Part shown: piece by piece, positions 7,186 to 15,315 of the stretch
Position numbering within the stretch: position 1 is the first letter of the stretch
How the letters are laid out: every line of letters begins with the position of its first letter
From: Paludibacter sp.
GTDB taxonomy: Bacteria > Bacteroidota > Bacteroidia > Bacteroidales > Paludibacteraceae
NCBI GenBank assembly: GCA_010365115.1
Contig: JAAFGX010000036.1
Location: forward strand, 1 to 38,454
Direction: 5' to 3'
DNA: 38,454 nucleotides
Translations under genes and position numbers: made by a program
Notes under the pieces: model-generated
Database searches by the model: none
What the model saw: only the letters and a program-made list of their open reading frames with translations
Told to the model about the DNA's origin: nothing

Positions 7186-8838
7186 ATGTCAGAAAAAAAA
7201 CAAGAAGATCTACCCAATAAATATAAAACGGATAATTCACATTCGGAAGGGCGCAGGAATGCGCTTAAAACACTTGCTACTTTGCCTGTTCTTGGAGCAA
7301 TGGCTTATGGTGTGTATAAAAAGAAATCGATTGATAACAAAAATCAACACGCAAGCGACATTTTCAACACAGATGCCGCTCCCGCTTCGATAAAATTGCA
7401 ATCAAGCGGTAAGAAAATTCGTTTGGGAATAATTGGATGTGGAGGTAGAGGTACTTATTTAATGGAAGCATTGGGCTTTTCTACACCCGAAAATGTAAGC
7501 AATTTAAAAGAAGAATCAAAAAAAAGTTCTGAAAACACACGATACAATGATTTTTTAGAGCAAGACGATTTGAATGTTGAAATAATTGCTGTGTGCGACA
7601 TTTTTGATGTTTCTGCTAAAAATGGAGTCTTGGCAGGAGCCAATATCAATAGAGAAGGTAAGAGAGCTAAGTTCAAAAAAATGCCAATAATTTACAAACA
7701 TTATCAGGAGCTGCTGGCATCGCCTGACATTGATGCTGTGATTATTGCCACTCCCGACCATTGGCATGGAACAATGATAATCGATGCTGCCAAAGCTGGA
7801 AAACATATATATGCCGAGAAGCCACTTACATGGACAGTACCTGAAACTTATCTGGTGGAAGAGGCTATAAAAAATAGCGATATCGTTTTTCAACTCGGTC
7901 ATCAAGGTAGACAAATTGAAATAAATCATCGCGCAAAACAGATGATAGAAAAAGGTCAAATTGGTACGGTAACGCTTATGGAAGTAAGTACGAACCGAAA
8001 TGATCCGAACGGCGCATGGGTTTATCCCATTCATCCCGAAGCCAATCCTCGCACTATCGACTGGAAACAATTCGAAGGTCATCCTCAGCGCATAAAGGAA
8101 TACATGGATTATATGACGTCGGCAGGTTTGGCTAAATATGTTGGTCCCGAAACAAGAGATAAGTTTAGTTTGGAACGGTTTTTTCGATGGCGTTGCTGGT
8201 GGGATTATAGCACTGGTCTTACTGGCGATTTATTTACGCATGAGTATGATGCCATGAACCACATTATGAACCTAGGAATTCCAGCTTCGGCAAGTGCGTC
8301 TGGCGGTGTCTATTTTTTCAAAGATGGACGAACAGTTCCTGATGTATTGCAATCATCTTTTGAGTTTCCAGATAGGAATATGAGTTTACTTTATACAGCT
8401 ACTTTGGCTAGCCAATACAAGCGATCGCGAAAAATTATGGGAACAGATGCGACCATTGAACTTGGTGGAACATTAAATGTAATAGTGGATTCGGCATCGC
8501 AACAATATAAAGATAAAATTGAGCAAGGTATAATTAAACCAGGAGATGTATTCTATCGATACGCATCTGGAAAAAGCATAGATGCGCTATCAGCACCTAC
8601 TGAAAAGTATTTTGCCGAACGTGGTTTACTTTTTTCGTATGTGGAAGGTAAACGATATAATACTACATTCTTACATTTACGTGAATGGATTGAATGTATC
8701 AGACAGGGAGTGAAAACTTCTTGTGGGATAAAAGAGGCATTTGAAGAAGCAATTACTTCACACATGGGAACTCGTGCATATCTTGAAGGACGAACGATGT
8801 ATTGGGACAGTGATAAAAGAATAATCACAAAAGGTTGA
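7186..8838 (+). CDS. Exported Gfo/Idh/MocA-family oxidoreductase (first of two)
   Basis: This 550-residue protein has an N-terminal Tat-like signal: GRRNALKTLATLPVLGAMAY near residues 23-42, after a polar leader. A Rossmann dinucleotide-binding motif, GIIGCGGRG, lies at ~81-89, and the family EKP motif is at 211-213 (YAEKPLTW), where the lysine is the usual catalytic residue. DHWHG and GHQGRQ segments flank it as in the Bacteroidetes subgroup. A ~55-residue insertion after the first strand (rich in Lys, Ser and Asn) makes it longer than the ~450-residue norm. The family oxidises or reduces sugars and polyols with a tightly bound NAD(P). In this context oxidation of a glycoside at C3 is a reasonable inference. 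It sits in a likely operon between DoxX and a second family member. Confidence 0.88.
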   Translation: MSEKKQEDLPNKYKTDNSHSEGRRNALKTLATLPVLGAMAYGVYKKKSIDNKNQHASDIFNTDAAPASIKLQSSGKKIRLGIIGCGGRGTYLMEALGFSTPENVSNLKEESKKSSENTRYNDFLEQDDLNVEIIAVCDIFDVSAKNGVLAGANINREGKRAKFKKMPIIYKHYQELLASPDIDAVIIATPDHWHGTMIIDAAKAGKHIYAEKPLTWTVPETYLVEEAIKNSDIVFQLGHQGRQIEINHRAKQMIEKGQIGTVTLMEVSTNRNDPNGAWVYPIHPEANPRTIDWKQFEGHPQRIKEYMDYMTSAGLAKYVGPETRDKFSLERFFRWRCWWDYSTGLTGDLFTHEYDAMNHIMNLGIPASASASGGVYFFKDGRTVPDVLQSSFEFPDRNMSLLYTATLASQYKRSRKIMGTDATIELGGTLNVIVDSASQQYKDKIEQGIIKPGDVFYRYASGKSIDALSAPTEKYFAERGLLFSYVEGKRYNTTFLHLREWIECIRQGVKTSCGIKEAFEEAITSHMGTRAYLEGRTMYWDSDKRIITKG

Positions 8839-8941
8839 TTTCCGAACCTTTTCTATGAAAGCTACTAGCTAAAAATATTTCTATTATATTTAAAATAAAT
8901 CTACAGATTTACTATATATTCATCTTTAAATAATAATACTT

Positions 8942-10405
8942 ATGTCAATGTCAAGAAGAAAGTTTCTGAAAGCAGGTTCTATAGCTGCTATCGGACTAAC
9001 AGTTGTACCGTCTTCGGTTTTGGGTAAAAGCTTCGGTCATGTAGCACCAAGTGATAAACTCAATATTGTGGGAATAGGTGTAGGAGGTAGAGGATTTTCT
9101 GTGCTAAAAAGCATGGAAAGTCAAAATATTATCGGACTATGCGATGTGGATTGGAAATACAGCGAAAGGGTTTTTAATTATTTTCCGAATGCAAAAAAGT
9201 ACAATGACTATCGCAAAATGTACGACGAACTTGGTAAAAGTATAGATGGAGTAATGGTTGCAACTGCCGACCATACACACGCTATTATTGCTGCCGAAGC
9301 TATTACAATGGGAAAAAGTGTGTATGTTGAAAAACCGCTCACCCATACGGTTTACGAGTCTCGTTTGCTCACCAATTTGGCACAAAAACACAAAATTGCT
9401 ACCCAAATGGGAAATCAAGGTGCTTCGGGAGAAGGAGTTCGTACTATTTGCAACTGGATTTGGAATGGAGAAATTGGAGAAATAACTAAAGTAGAAGCAT
9501 TTACCGATCGTCCTATTTGGCCACAAGGATTGCCTCGTCCTGCTACTATCGACAAAATCCCCTCTACTATGAATTGGGATTCGTTCATCGGACCAGCTCC
9601 TATGCGTCCTTTTAATCATATTTATACACCGTGGAATTTCCGTGGTTGGTGGGATTTTGGTACCGGCGCTCTTGGCGATATGGCTTGTCATATCTTACAT
9701 CCTGTATTTAAAGGCTTGAAACTGGGTTATCCAACCAAAGTACAAGGAAGTTCAACAGTACTTTTGGCCGATTGTGCACCGAATGCCGAAATGGTAAAAT
9801 ACACTTTCCCTGCACGCGACAATATGCCTCGAGTAGCAATGCCCGAAGTAGAAGTATATTGGTACGATGGTGGATTACAGCCTCCTCGACCCGCTGGTGT
9901 GCCAGCAGGCAAAGATTTGAACGATAGCGGTGGTGGTGTAATTTTTCATGGCACGAAAGATACACTTATTTGTGGTTGTTATGGTGCAAATCCTTGGTTA
10001 GTATCGGGTAAAAAGCCAGAAGTTCCTAATAAAGTGAGAATTGTAAAAGAATCACACATGATGGATTGGGTGCGTGCCAGTAAAGAAGACGCTGACTCTC
10101 GTACAGAAACTGCATCGCCTTTCTCCGAAGCAGGTCCATTTAACGAAATGGTTGTAATGGGTGTGTTAGGCGTTAGGCTGCAATCATTGAATCAGGAATT
10201 ACTTTGGGATGGTCAGAATATGAAATTCACAAATATCCCTGACAATGCCACCATTAAGTTTATTGAAAAAGATGGATTTAAAATCACTGACGGACATCCA
10301 ACTTTCAACAAAACAATGACAAACCCTGTGAATGCAAAAGAATTTGCCGAACAGTTAATCAAACATAATTATCGAGATGGTTGGAAACTACCTGCAATGC
10401 CTTGA
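8942..10405 (+). CDS. Tat-exported Gfo/Idh/MocA-family oxidoreductase (second of two)
   Basis: The start MSMSRRKFLKAGSIAAIG is a textbook twin-arginine signal (RR at 5-6, FLK following), so the enzyme is folded with cofactor and exported to the periplasm. GIGVGGRGF at ~44-52 is the dinucleotide-binding turn and EKP at 130-132 is the catalytic-site motif. MGNQGASGEG and WWDFGTGALGDMACH are hallmarks of the Bacteroidetes/Planctomycetes subgroup often placed next to DUF1080 proteins. The length (487) is normal. It is predicted to oxidise the sugar ring hydroxyl of a glycoside or to reduce the keto product back; which of the two paralogs does which cannot be told from sequence. The neighbours are the first oxidoreductase (103 bp upstream) and the DUF1080 gene (92 bp downstream). 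Confidence 0.92.
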   Translation: MSMSRRKFLKAGSIAAIGLTVVPSSVLGKSFGHVAPSDKLNIVGIGVGGRGFSVLKSMESQNIIGLCDVDWKYSERVFNYFPNAKKYNDYRKMYDELGKSIDGVMVATADHTHAIIAAEAITMGKSVYVEKPLTHTVYESRLLTNLAQKHKIATQMGNQGASGEGVRTICNWIWNGEIGEITKVEAFTDRPIWPQGLPRPATIDKIPSTMNWDSFIGPAPMRPFNHIYTPWNFRGWWDFGTGALGDMACHILHPVFKGLKLGYPTKVQGSSTVLLADCAPNAEMVKYTFPARDNMPRVAMPEVEVYWYDGGLQPPRPAGVPAGKDLNDSGGGVIFHGTKDTLICGCYGANPWLVSGKKPEVPNKVRIVKESHMMDWVRASKEDADSRTETASPFSEAGPFNEMVVMGVLGVRLQSLNQELLWDGQNMKFTNIPDNATIKFIEKDGFKITDGHPTFNKTMTNPVNAKEFAEQLIKHNYRDGWKLPAMP

Positions 10406-10497
10406 TGATTGTTGAATGAAAACACAAATAATTTCGAGAGGGCATATTATGTGCGATAAATTAAATTATTCATTAACTTTTTAAAAAAAATATCAGT

Positions 10498-11256
10498 ATG
10501 AGAAAACTATTTTATTTAACTTTAATTTCAGGAACTATGAGTTACAGTTCATGTGCAAATGCAACGAAAAAAGAATCTGCAACTGAGAAAACAGAAGTTC
10601 AAAATCAAGAAGAATGGATAACCCTTTTTGATGGTACAAGTTTAGACGGTTGGCGCGGTTATAATCGTAAAGATATGCCTAGCGCATGGACTATTGATGA
10701 TGGAGCTATAAAAATAAACAGCTCAGGTCAAGGTGAAGCAGGGGCAAAAGATGGCGGTGACATTATTTTCGACCGTAAATTCAAAAATTTCGAACTTACT
10801 TTTGAGTGGAAAGTCTCAAAAGGCGGTAACAGTGGCGTTTTTTATTTGTCGCAAGAAATTGAGGGCAAACCAATCTATAAATCGTCACCCGAATACCAAA
10901 TTTTGGATAATGTAAATCACTTAGATGCTAAGTTAGGCGTGAAAGGCAATCGTCAGTCGGCATCGCTTTATGATCTTATTCCAGCAGTTCCACAAAATTC
11001 AAAACCTTTTGGAGAATGGAATACAGGAGGTATTATCGTATACAAAGGCACCGTAGTGCACAGTCAAAATGGCGAAAATGTTGTTGAATATCACTTATGG
11101 ACTGACGATTGGAAAAATATGATCGAAAAAAGCAAGTTTAAAGGGTGGGAAAACTTTATCAACGCAGGTGGCGAGAATCGTGAAGGATTTATCGGTCTGC
11201 AAGATCATGGTGACGACGTATGGTTTAGAAATATAAAAATCAAAGTACTAGAGTAG
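10498..11256 (+). CDS. DUF1080 lipoprotein, putative 3-keto-glycoside hydrolase/lyase
   Basis: This 252-residue protein has a lipoprotein signal with the acylated cysteine at about residue 19 (SYSSC), so it is likely tethered to a membrane facing the periplasm or surface. The remainder is one DUF1080 / 3-keto-disaccharide hydrolase jelly-roll domain: TLFDGTSLDGW near residues 41-51, EWKVSKGGNSGVFY in the middle and GFIGLQDHG near the end. Members of this family from Bacteroides act on 3-keto-glycosides made by Gfo/Idh/MocA enzymes, cleaving the glycosidic bond after oxidation. The order oxidoreductase-oxidoreductase-DUF1080-isomerase here fits that pathway. Its stop codon overlaps the start of a C-rich interspersed repeat. 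Confidence 0.9.
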   Translation: MRKLFYLTLISGTMSYSSCANATKKESATEKTEVQNQEEWITLFDGTSLDGWRGYNRKDMPSAWTIDDGAIKINSSGQGEAGAKDGGDIIFDRKFKNFELTFEWKVSKGGNSGVFYLSQEIEGKPIYKSSPEYQILDNVNHLDAKLGVKGNRQSASLYDLIPAVPQNSKPFGEWNTGGIIVYKGTVVHSQNGENVVEYHLWTDDWKNMIEKSKFKGWENFINAGGENREGFIGLQDHGDDVWFRNIKIKVLE

Positions 11257-11289
11257 CCCCCTAAATCCCCCGAAGGGGGACTTTAAGAC
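11255..11289. repeat. C-rich/G-rich interspersed palindromic repeat
   Basis: The segment has GCCCCC, then TAAAT, then CCCCC-GAA-GGGGG followed by ACTTTAAGAC. It is of the same family as the copies at 587-612, 12381-12390, 30982-31014 and 31067-31093. The hairpin directly follows the DUF1080 stop codon and could attenuate or stabilise the operon transcript, without proof. Confidence 0.65.
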
Positions 11290-11412
11290 CATCCTCTATA
11301 TGAAACGCAAAGTCGAATTATTTATTCTAAGCTTTGTGTTTCATATTTTCAGGATATATAGGTTTCATTCGCTTTCTATTTATCTTAAAATCAACCCATT
11401 AAATCAATACTT

Positions 11413-12324
11413 ATGGTACAGTTATCAAATAGGCTTAAAATCTCAATATTTTTTCATTCGTTTTTCAGAATGACATCTTTTGTAGCATTTATTCTATTTT
11501 CAAGTTTTACTATTATGGCTAAAACACCAGCTAAAAAAGAGATTTATTTACAATTGTATTCCGTTAGAGATGACATAAAAACTGATTTTGATAAAACGCT
11601 CAATGAAGTAGCACGCATTGGTTTTAAGGGCGTAGAAGCAGCCAATTATAACGATGGAAAATTTTACGATCGCACCCCCGAAGCTTTTAAACGTGAAATT
11701 GAAAGGCGTGGTATGGTTGCACTTTCGTCGCATGTAGGCAAAACACTTGCCGAGGATGTTACAAAAACCAATTGGGACGAAATATGGAAATGGTGGGATA
11801 CTGCTATTAAAGCGCATAAGGATGCTGGGATGAAATACATTGTAGCACCATCTATGCCAAGGCTTAAGACATTAGCCGATTTGAAAGCGTATTGCGATTA
11901 TTTTAATCAAATAGGTGAAAAATGCAATATTGCAGGACTCTGTTTTGGATACCATAATCACAGTTTTGAATTTGTTGAAATAGAAGGTGAAATGATGTAT
12001 GATTATATGTTGAAAAATACCGACCCTAAAAAAGTATTTTTCGAAATGGATGTTTATTGGACAGTACGCGGCGGACAAAGTCCGGTAGATTATTTCAATA
12101 AATACCCTGGACGGTTCAAAATCCTTCATATAAAGGACAATAAAGAGTTGGGACAAAGCGGCATGGTGGGTTTCGATGCCATTTTTGATAATACAGCCAA
12201 TGCAGGAGTAAAATACTTAGTAGTCGAAGTTGAAAAATACAATTACAAACCATTGATAAGTATCGAAAAAAGTTTTCAATACTTAATGAAGAGTGATTTT
12301 GTAAAAGCACGTTATTCAAAATAG
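11413..12324 (+). CDS. Exported sugar phosphate isomerase/epimerase-like TIM-barrel protein
   Basis: The 303-residue product starts with a hydrophobic export signal. A second ATG at 11470 (MTSFVAFILFSSFTIMAKTP) gives a more typical signal peptide and may be the real start. The rest is an AP-endonuclease-2-type TIM barrel: LQLYSVRDDI, GFKGVEAANY, GYHNHSFEF, EMDVYWT and HIKDN carry the Glu, His, Asp and His positions expected to bind a divalent metal in this family. Family members isomerise or epimerise keto sugars. Export makes a phosphorylated substrate unlikely, so it probably acts on free or keto-sugar intermediates released by the DUF1080 protein upstream. A similar protein accompanies DUF1080 and Gfo/Idh/MocA genes in Bacteroides. 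Confidence 0.87.
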   Translation: MVQLSNRLKISIFFHSFFRMTSFVAFILFSSFTIMAKTPAKKEIYLQLYSVRDDIKTDFDKTLNEVARIGFKGVEAANYNDGKFYDRTPEAFKREIERRGMVALSSHVGKTLAEDVTKTNWDEIWKWWDTAIKAHKDAGMKYIVAPSMPRLKTLADLKAYCDYFNQIGEKCNIAGLCFGYHNHSFEFVEIEGEMMYDYMLKNTDPKKVFFEMDVYWTVRGGQSPVDYFNKYPGRFKILHIKDNKELGQSGMVGFDAIFDNTANAGVKYLVVEVEKYNYKPLISIEKSFQYLMKSDFVKARYSK

Positions 12325-12353
12325 CTATTTTTTCTACTTTAGCAAAATAAAAG

Positions 12354-12411
12354 TTCGACTCTCAAGCCCTCATTTAAGGATTTAGGGGGTCAATATAGAA
12401 TTGATTTTTTT
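12354..12411. repeat. Inverted copy of the left-end intergenic repeats
   Basis: TTCGACTCTCAAGCCCT (12354-12370) matches 652-668 with one mismatch. GGGGGTCAATATAGAATTG with a following T-run (12385-12411) is the reverse complement of 567-593 with about one mismatch. The segment lies in the 160-bp gap between the isomerase-like gene and the 735-residue gene. No function is assigned. Confidence 0.55.
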
Positions 12412-12484
12412 AGTAAGGTAGTCCTAAATCAGAATTTATAGAGTGCAAAGAATAGAGTGGAAATTTATTATTTATAGTTAAAAT

Positions 12485-14692
12485 ATGAGAAAGTATTGGT
12501 TTTGTTTAGTGATGATATTTTTAAATTCGAGTAATTGTTTCTCTCAAAATATTTGGGAAACAGACAATTACTCGGACGAGGCTGGGTTTCAGTGTCGAAT
12601 TAAAAATGCTTTTCTTCTTTCATCAGAGAAAGGGTTTGGTAAATTGTGCTTATCTTTTTCCACATGCCCCGACACAGGTTTGCCGGTTTACACTTATGCT
12701 ATTGAAGGAGAAGAAATTATTTCACCTTATACCGGACGAAGATATATTCAACCTGCTACAGGATATTTCTCCGCTCAAAAACGAAACGAAAATGGAGAGA
12801 TTACTGCATTTGGTGGCGATGTATTAAAATATGACTTACCTCATGTAATGTCGTGTTTGAAGCTTGGCACAAAAGTGGTTGAAGCAAAAGCTTATCTTTC
12901 TATTCCCGGAATATTAAGTCAACAATATCATTTTGCATGCAAAAACTGGGCACGGTTTTATCCTCTTTTTTCTAACTTAATGGGTGACGAATGGAAACAG
13001 AAATTTTATAATGCAGTAGCTAATTACTCAGAAAATAGAAGAGTATCCGACAATTATAAATCGTGGTTAAATCTTTCGTATCCACATAATTTGGTTGGTC
13101 AACCAGGATTTCTTTTAGGTGGAAATCCTATTGAAGGTGGAACAGAAAATCATAAAATAATGTGGAGAACCAGTGGCTTATTATATGCCCAGCTTTTCCC
13201 TGATACAGCTCACATCTCAGGACATTCTGCACTTGAAGCAGAAAAACTAACGAAAGAAATGATTCGTGATTTTGCTAAAAAATTATTAACTACCGGCAAC
13301 GGTGAATACGATTCAAGTGTTTATTATCCACATAGTATAGAAGGTTTTTTAAATCTATATGATTTTTCGCCGGATATAGATACACGCTTGTTAGCAAAAT
13401 TTGTTTTAGATTATTATTTTGCTACTTATGGACTTAAAGTTGTGGATGGCATCATTGCCGGAGCTCAAAAGAGAGGGTATATCGCTGATTCAAATTGTAG
13501 CGAAATGGAAACTTTTTTGTGGTGTTTTGCCGGGGTTGGGACACGTGATATGTCAAAAGTTGAAATTCCATTTCATCTTGCTACAACTACATACCGCCCC
13601 AATCAACTAATAATTAATATCATACAAAAAAAACTTTCCGTTCCGTTCGAAGCAAAAATGAGTCGACCATTTTATCAAATGGATAAAGGTCAGGCATTTG
13701 CTGAAAGTTTCTATTGTTCAAATACGTATGCATTAGGCAATTCGGAAACTTCTATAATGGACAATCCAAATCAACAAGTTGTATGGTCTTTAGTAGCTAA
13801 AGGCGAGAAAGGATCATTGTGTTTTACTGGCAGTCAACCAATTCGGGGTGCTTTATCGGGTCAAAGTCCATACACTCAAACATTTCAGTCAAAAGGTACA
13901 ATGGTAGTATTAACTGCTAACACCAGAATTGATAAAAAAATTGATACAACTTCAGCACCAACTCCAAAAGGAATGCAAAGAGCAAATTATTGGCTTTTAA
14001 GTTACAACGATCAGCCAAAAAATTACGAAATAGTTGCACGGCAGAAGTATGGAGCTACTCTTTTGCAACCGATTACTTTTCCGAAAAACAATACAGAAGC
14101 TGAATTGCTTCGTTTCTGGACTGAAAGTAAAACCAGTGCTTCAACCTGGTTAGTTTATCCAAAGTGTCTTACCTTCACTAAGCTCAATGGTCGTATTTAT
14201 TTTGAAACGCCAACGATGTGGGTCGCAATACTACCAATTTGTGAAAAATACCAGGCAATACCAGTTAAAGATTATGAATTTACATCTTCCTCTAACCATG
14301 ATTTAATTAAAGCTTTCTCAAATTATAATTTAATTATTTTTGCCGGAAAAGTATCGGGATATATTATGGAAACTGCAGAGAAAAGTAAATTTAAAAGTTT
14401 AATACTTTACGATAATTTTCTGACTAAAACAACGAGTCTATCTTTATCTGAAAGCAAACTAAACATCAACTACAAAACCTCTTATGGCGAAAAGTTGAAC
14501 ATGAGATATCAACCCGATAAACTTAGACCCAGTGTAAAAATTAACGGACAACAGGTCGATTTCGATAATTACACAAACGGATCTGTGTACGAAAGTCCAT
14601 ATATTAAAGTAAAAAATGGCGAGATGTATGTTTCTGACGGCATTTCATCCTACAAAGTCGATTTCAAGGGTGATTTGCCTATTTTTCAATAA
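12485..14692 (+). CDS. Exported protein of unknown function (735 aa), possible alpha-helical-barrel lyase
   Basis: A signal peptide is present (MRKYWFCLVMIFLNSSNCFS). I do not recognise the family with confidence. Residues ~25-160 are mixed, ~160-350 are helix-rich with conserved-looking aromatic and acidic clusters (TGNGEYDSSVYYPHSIEGFL, NLYDFSPDIDTRLLAKFVLD), and ~400-735 are beta-rich (RPFYQMDKGQAFAESFYCSN, QQVVWSLVAKGEKG). An alpha/alpha toroid followed by a beta-sandwich is the plan of heparinase- and chondroitin-lyase-type polysaccharide lyases. The Asn, Tyr and His cluster at ~275-290 could form an active site, but this is a fold guess. It sits between the keto-sugar genes and the GH92 gene in the same direction, so a role in glycan breakdown is likely. 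It appears intact. Confidence 0.7.
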   Translation: MRKYWFCLVMIFLNSSNCFSQNIWETDNYSDEAGFQCRIKNAFLLSSEKGFGKLCLSFSTCPDTGLPVYTYAIEGEEIISPYTGRRYIQPATGYFSAQKRNENGEITAFGGDVLKYDLPHVMSCLKLGTKVVEAKAYLSIPGILSQQYHFACKNWARFYPLFSNLMGDEWKQKFYNAVANYSENRRVSDNYKSWLNLSYPHNLVGQPGFLLGGNPIEGGTENHKIMWRTSGLLYAQLFPDTAHISGHSALEAEKLTKEMIRDFAKKLLTTGNGEYDSSVYYPHSIEGFLNLYDFSPDIDTRLLAKFVLDYYFATYGLKVVDGIIAGAQKRGYIADSNCSEMETFLWCFAGVGTRDMSKVEIPFHLATTTYRPNQLIINIIQKKLSVPFEAKMSRPFYQMDKGQAFAESFYCSNTYALGNSETSIMDNPNQQVVWSLVAKGEKGSLCFTGSQPIRGALSGQSPYTQTFQSKGTMVVLTANTRIDKKIDTTSAPTPKGMQRANYWLLSYNDQPKNYEIVARQKYGATLLQPITFPKNNTEAELLRFWTESKTSASTWLVYPKCLTFTKLNGRIYFETPTMWVAILPICEKYQAIPVKDYEFTSSSNHDLIKAFSNYNLIIFAGKVSGYIMETAEKSKFKSLILYDNFLTKTTSLSLSESKLNINYKTSYGEKLNMRYQPDKLRPSVKINGQQVDFDNYTNGSVYESPYIKVKNGEMYVSDGISSYKVDFKGDLPIFQ

Positions 14693-14708
14693 TTAAATCC
14701 AAATTTTT

Positions 14709-15269
14709 ATGAGACTATTTATTTCATTTTTATGTGCGCACTTATTTTTGGTTGCTTTTGCCGCTGATAATGATAAATCAAATAACCCTGAATTCAGGTT
14801 GGCATTTTGTCAAAGGTGATAATAGATCAGCTCTATATCCAGAAAACGGTACTGTTCTGAATGGATTTAGAATTGGTTCAGATAAAGCAATTAACAATAC
14901 AGAGAAAGAGGGAATTTACAAACTCAATGTATTGGGCTAACTGCTTCCCGTTTCGATGTGGCAGATGAATGGTATGAATTAGAAATGAATTTTGCAGAAC
15001 TTCAAATCTCAAAAGAATTAAAACAACTTAATGTGAATAATTTAGGACAAGATGTGCATGAAAAAACTATAGGTGAGCGCATTTTTGATGTTAAGGTAAA
15101 TGATGAAGTTGTACTAAAAGATTCTAATATTTCAAAAGAAGTTGGAGAAGCAAGTGCCTATAAAATTAAAATACGAGCAAGCGCAAAAAACAATCAGGGA
15201 ATAAATATCACTTTTGACAAGAAAGTAGGAGAGCCTGTATTGAATGGAGTACGAGTGCGTAAAATATAG
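14709..15269 (+). pseudogene. Frameshifted secreted malectin-domain gene (possible GH2 remnant)
   Basis: The ATG at 14709 opens a signal peptide (MRLFISFLCAHLFLVAFAAD). The coherent reading then shifts frame near 14780 (LNSGWHFVKGDN, VLNGFRIGSD) and shifts back near 14900 to give LQTQCIGLTASRFDVADEWY. The second half ends the gene at 15269 with ELEMNFAEL, GERIFDVKVN and EPVLNGVRVRKI. These are typical of malectin domains found at the C-terminus of Bacteroidetes GH2 beta-galactosidases. LNSGWHFVKGD also resembles a GH2 N-terminus, so one reading is a beta-galactosidase gene that lost its whole centre. The other is a small malectin-only protein of ~186 residues with two compensating indels. Either way no single frame gives the product. 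Confidence 0.75.
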
Positions 15270-15315
15270 TTAAATAATAGTACTATCAAATAATTCGAAA
15301 CAAAATTCAAAACAC

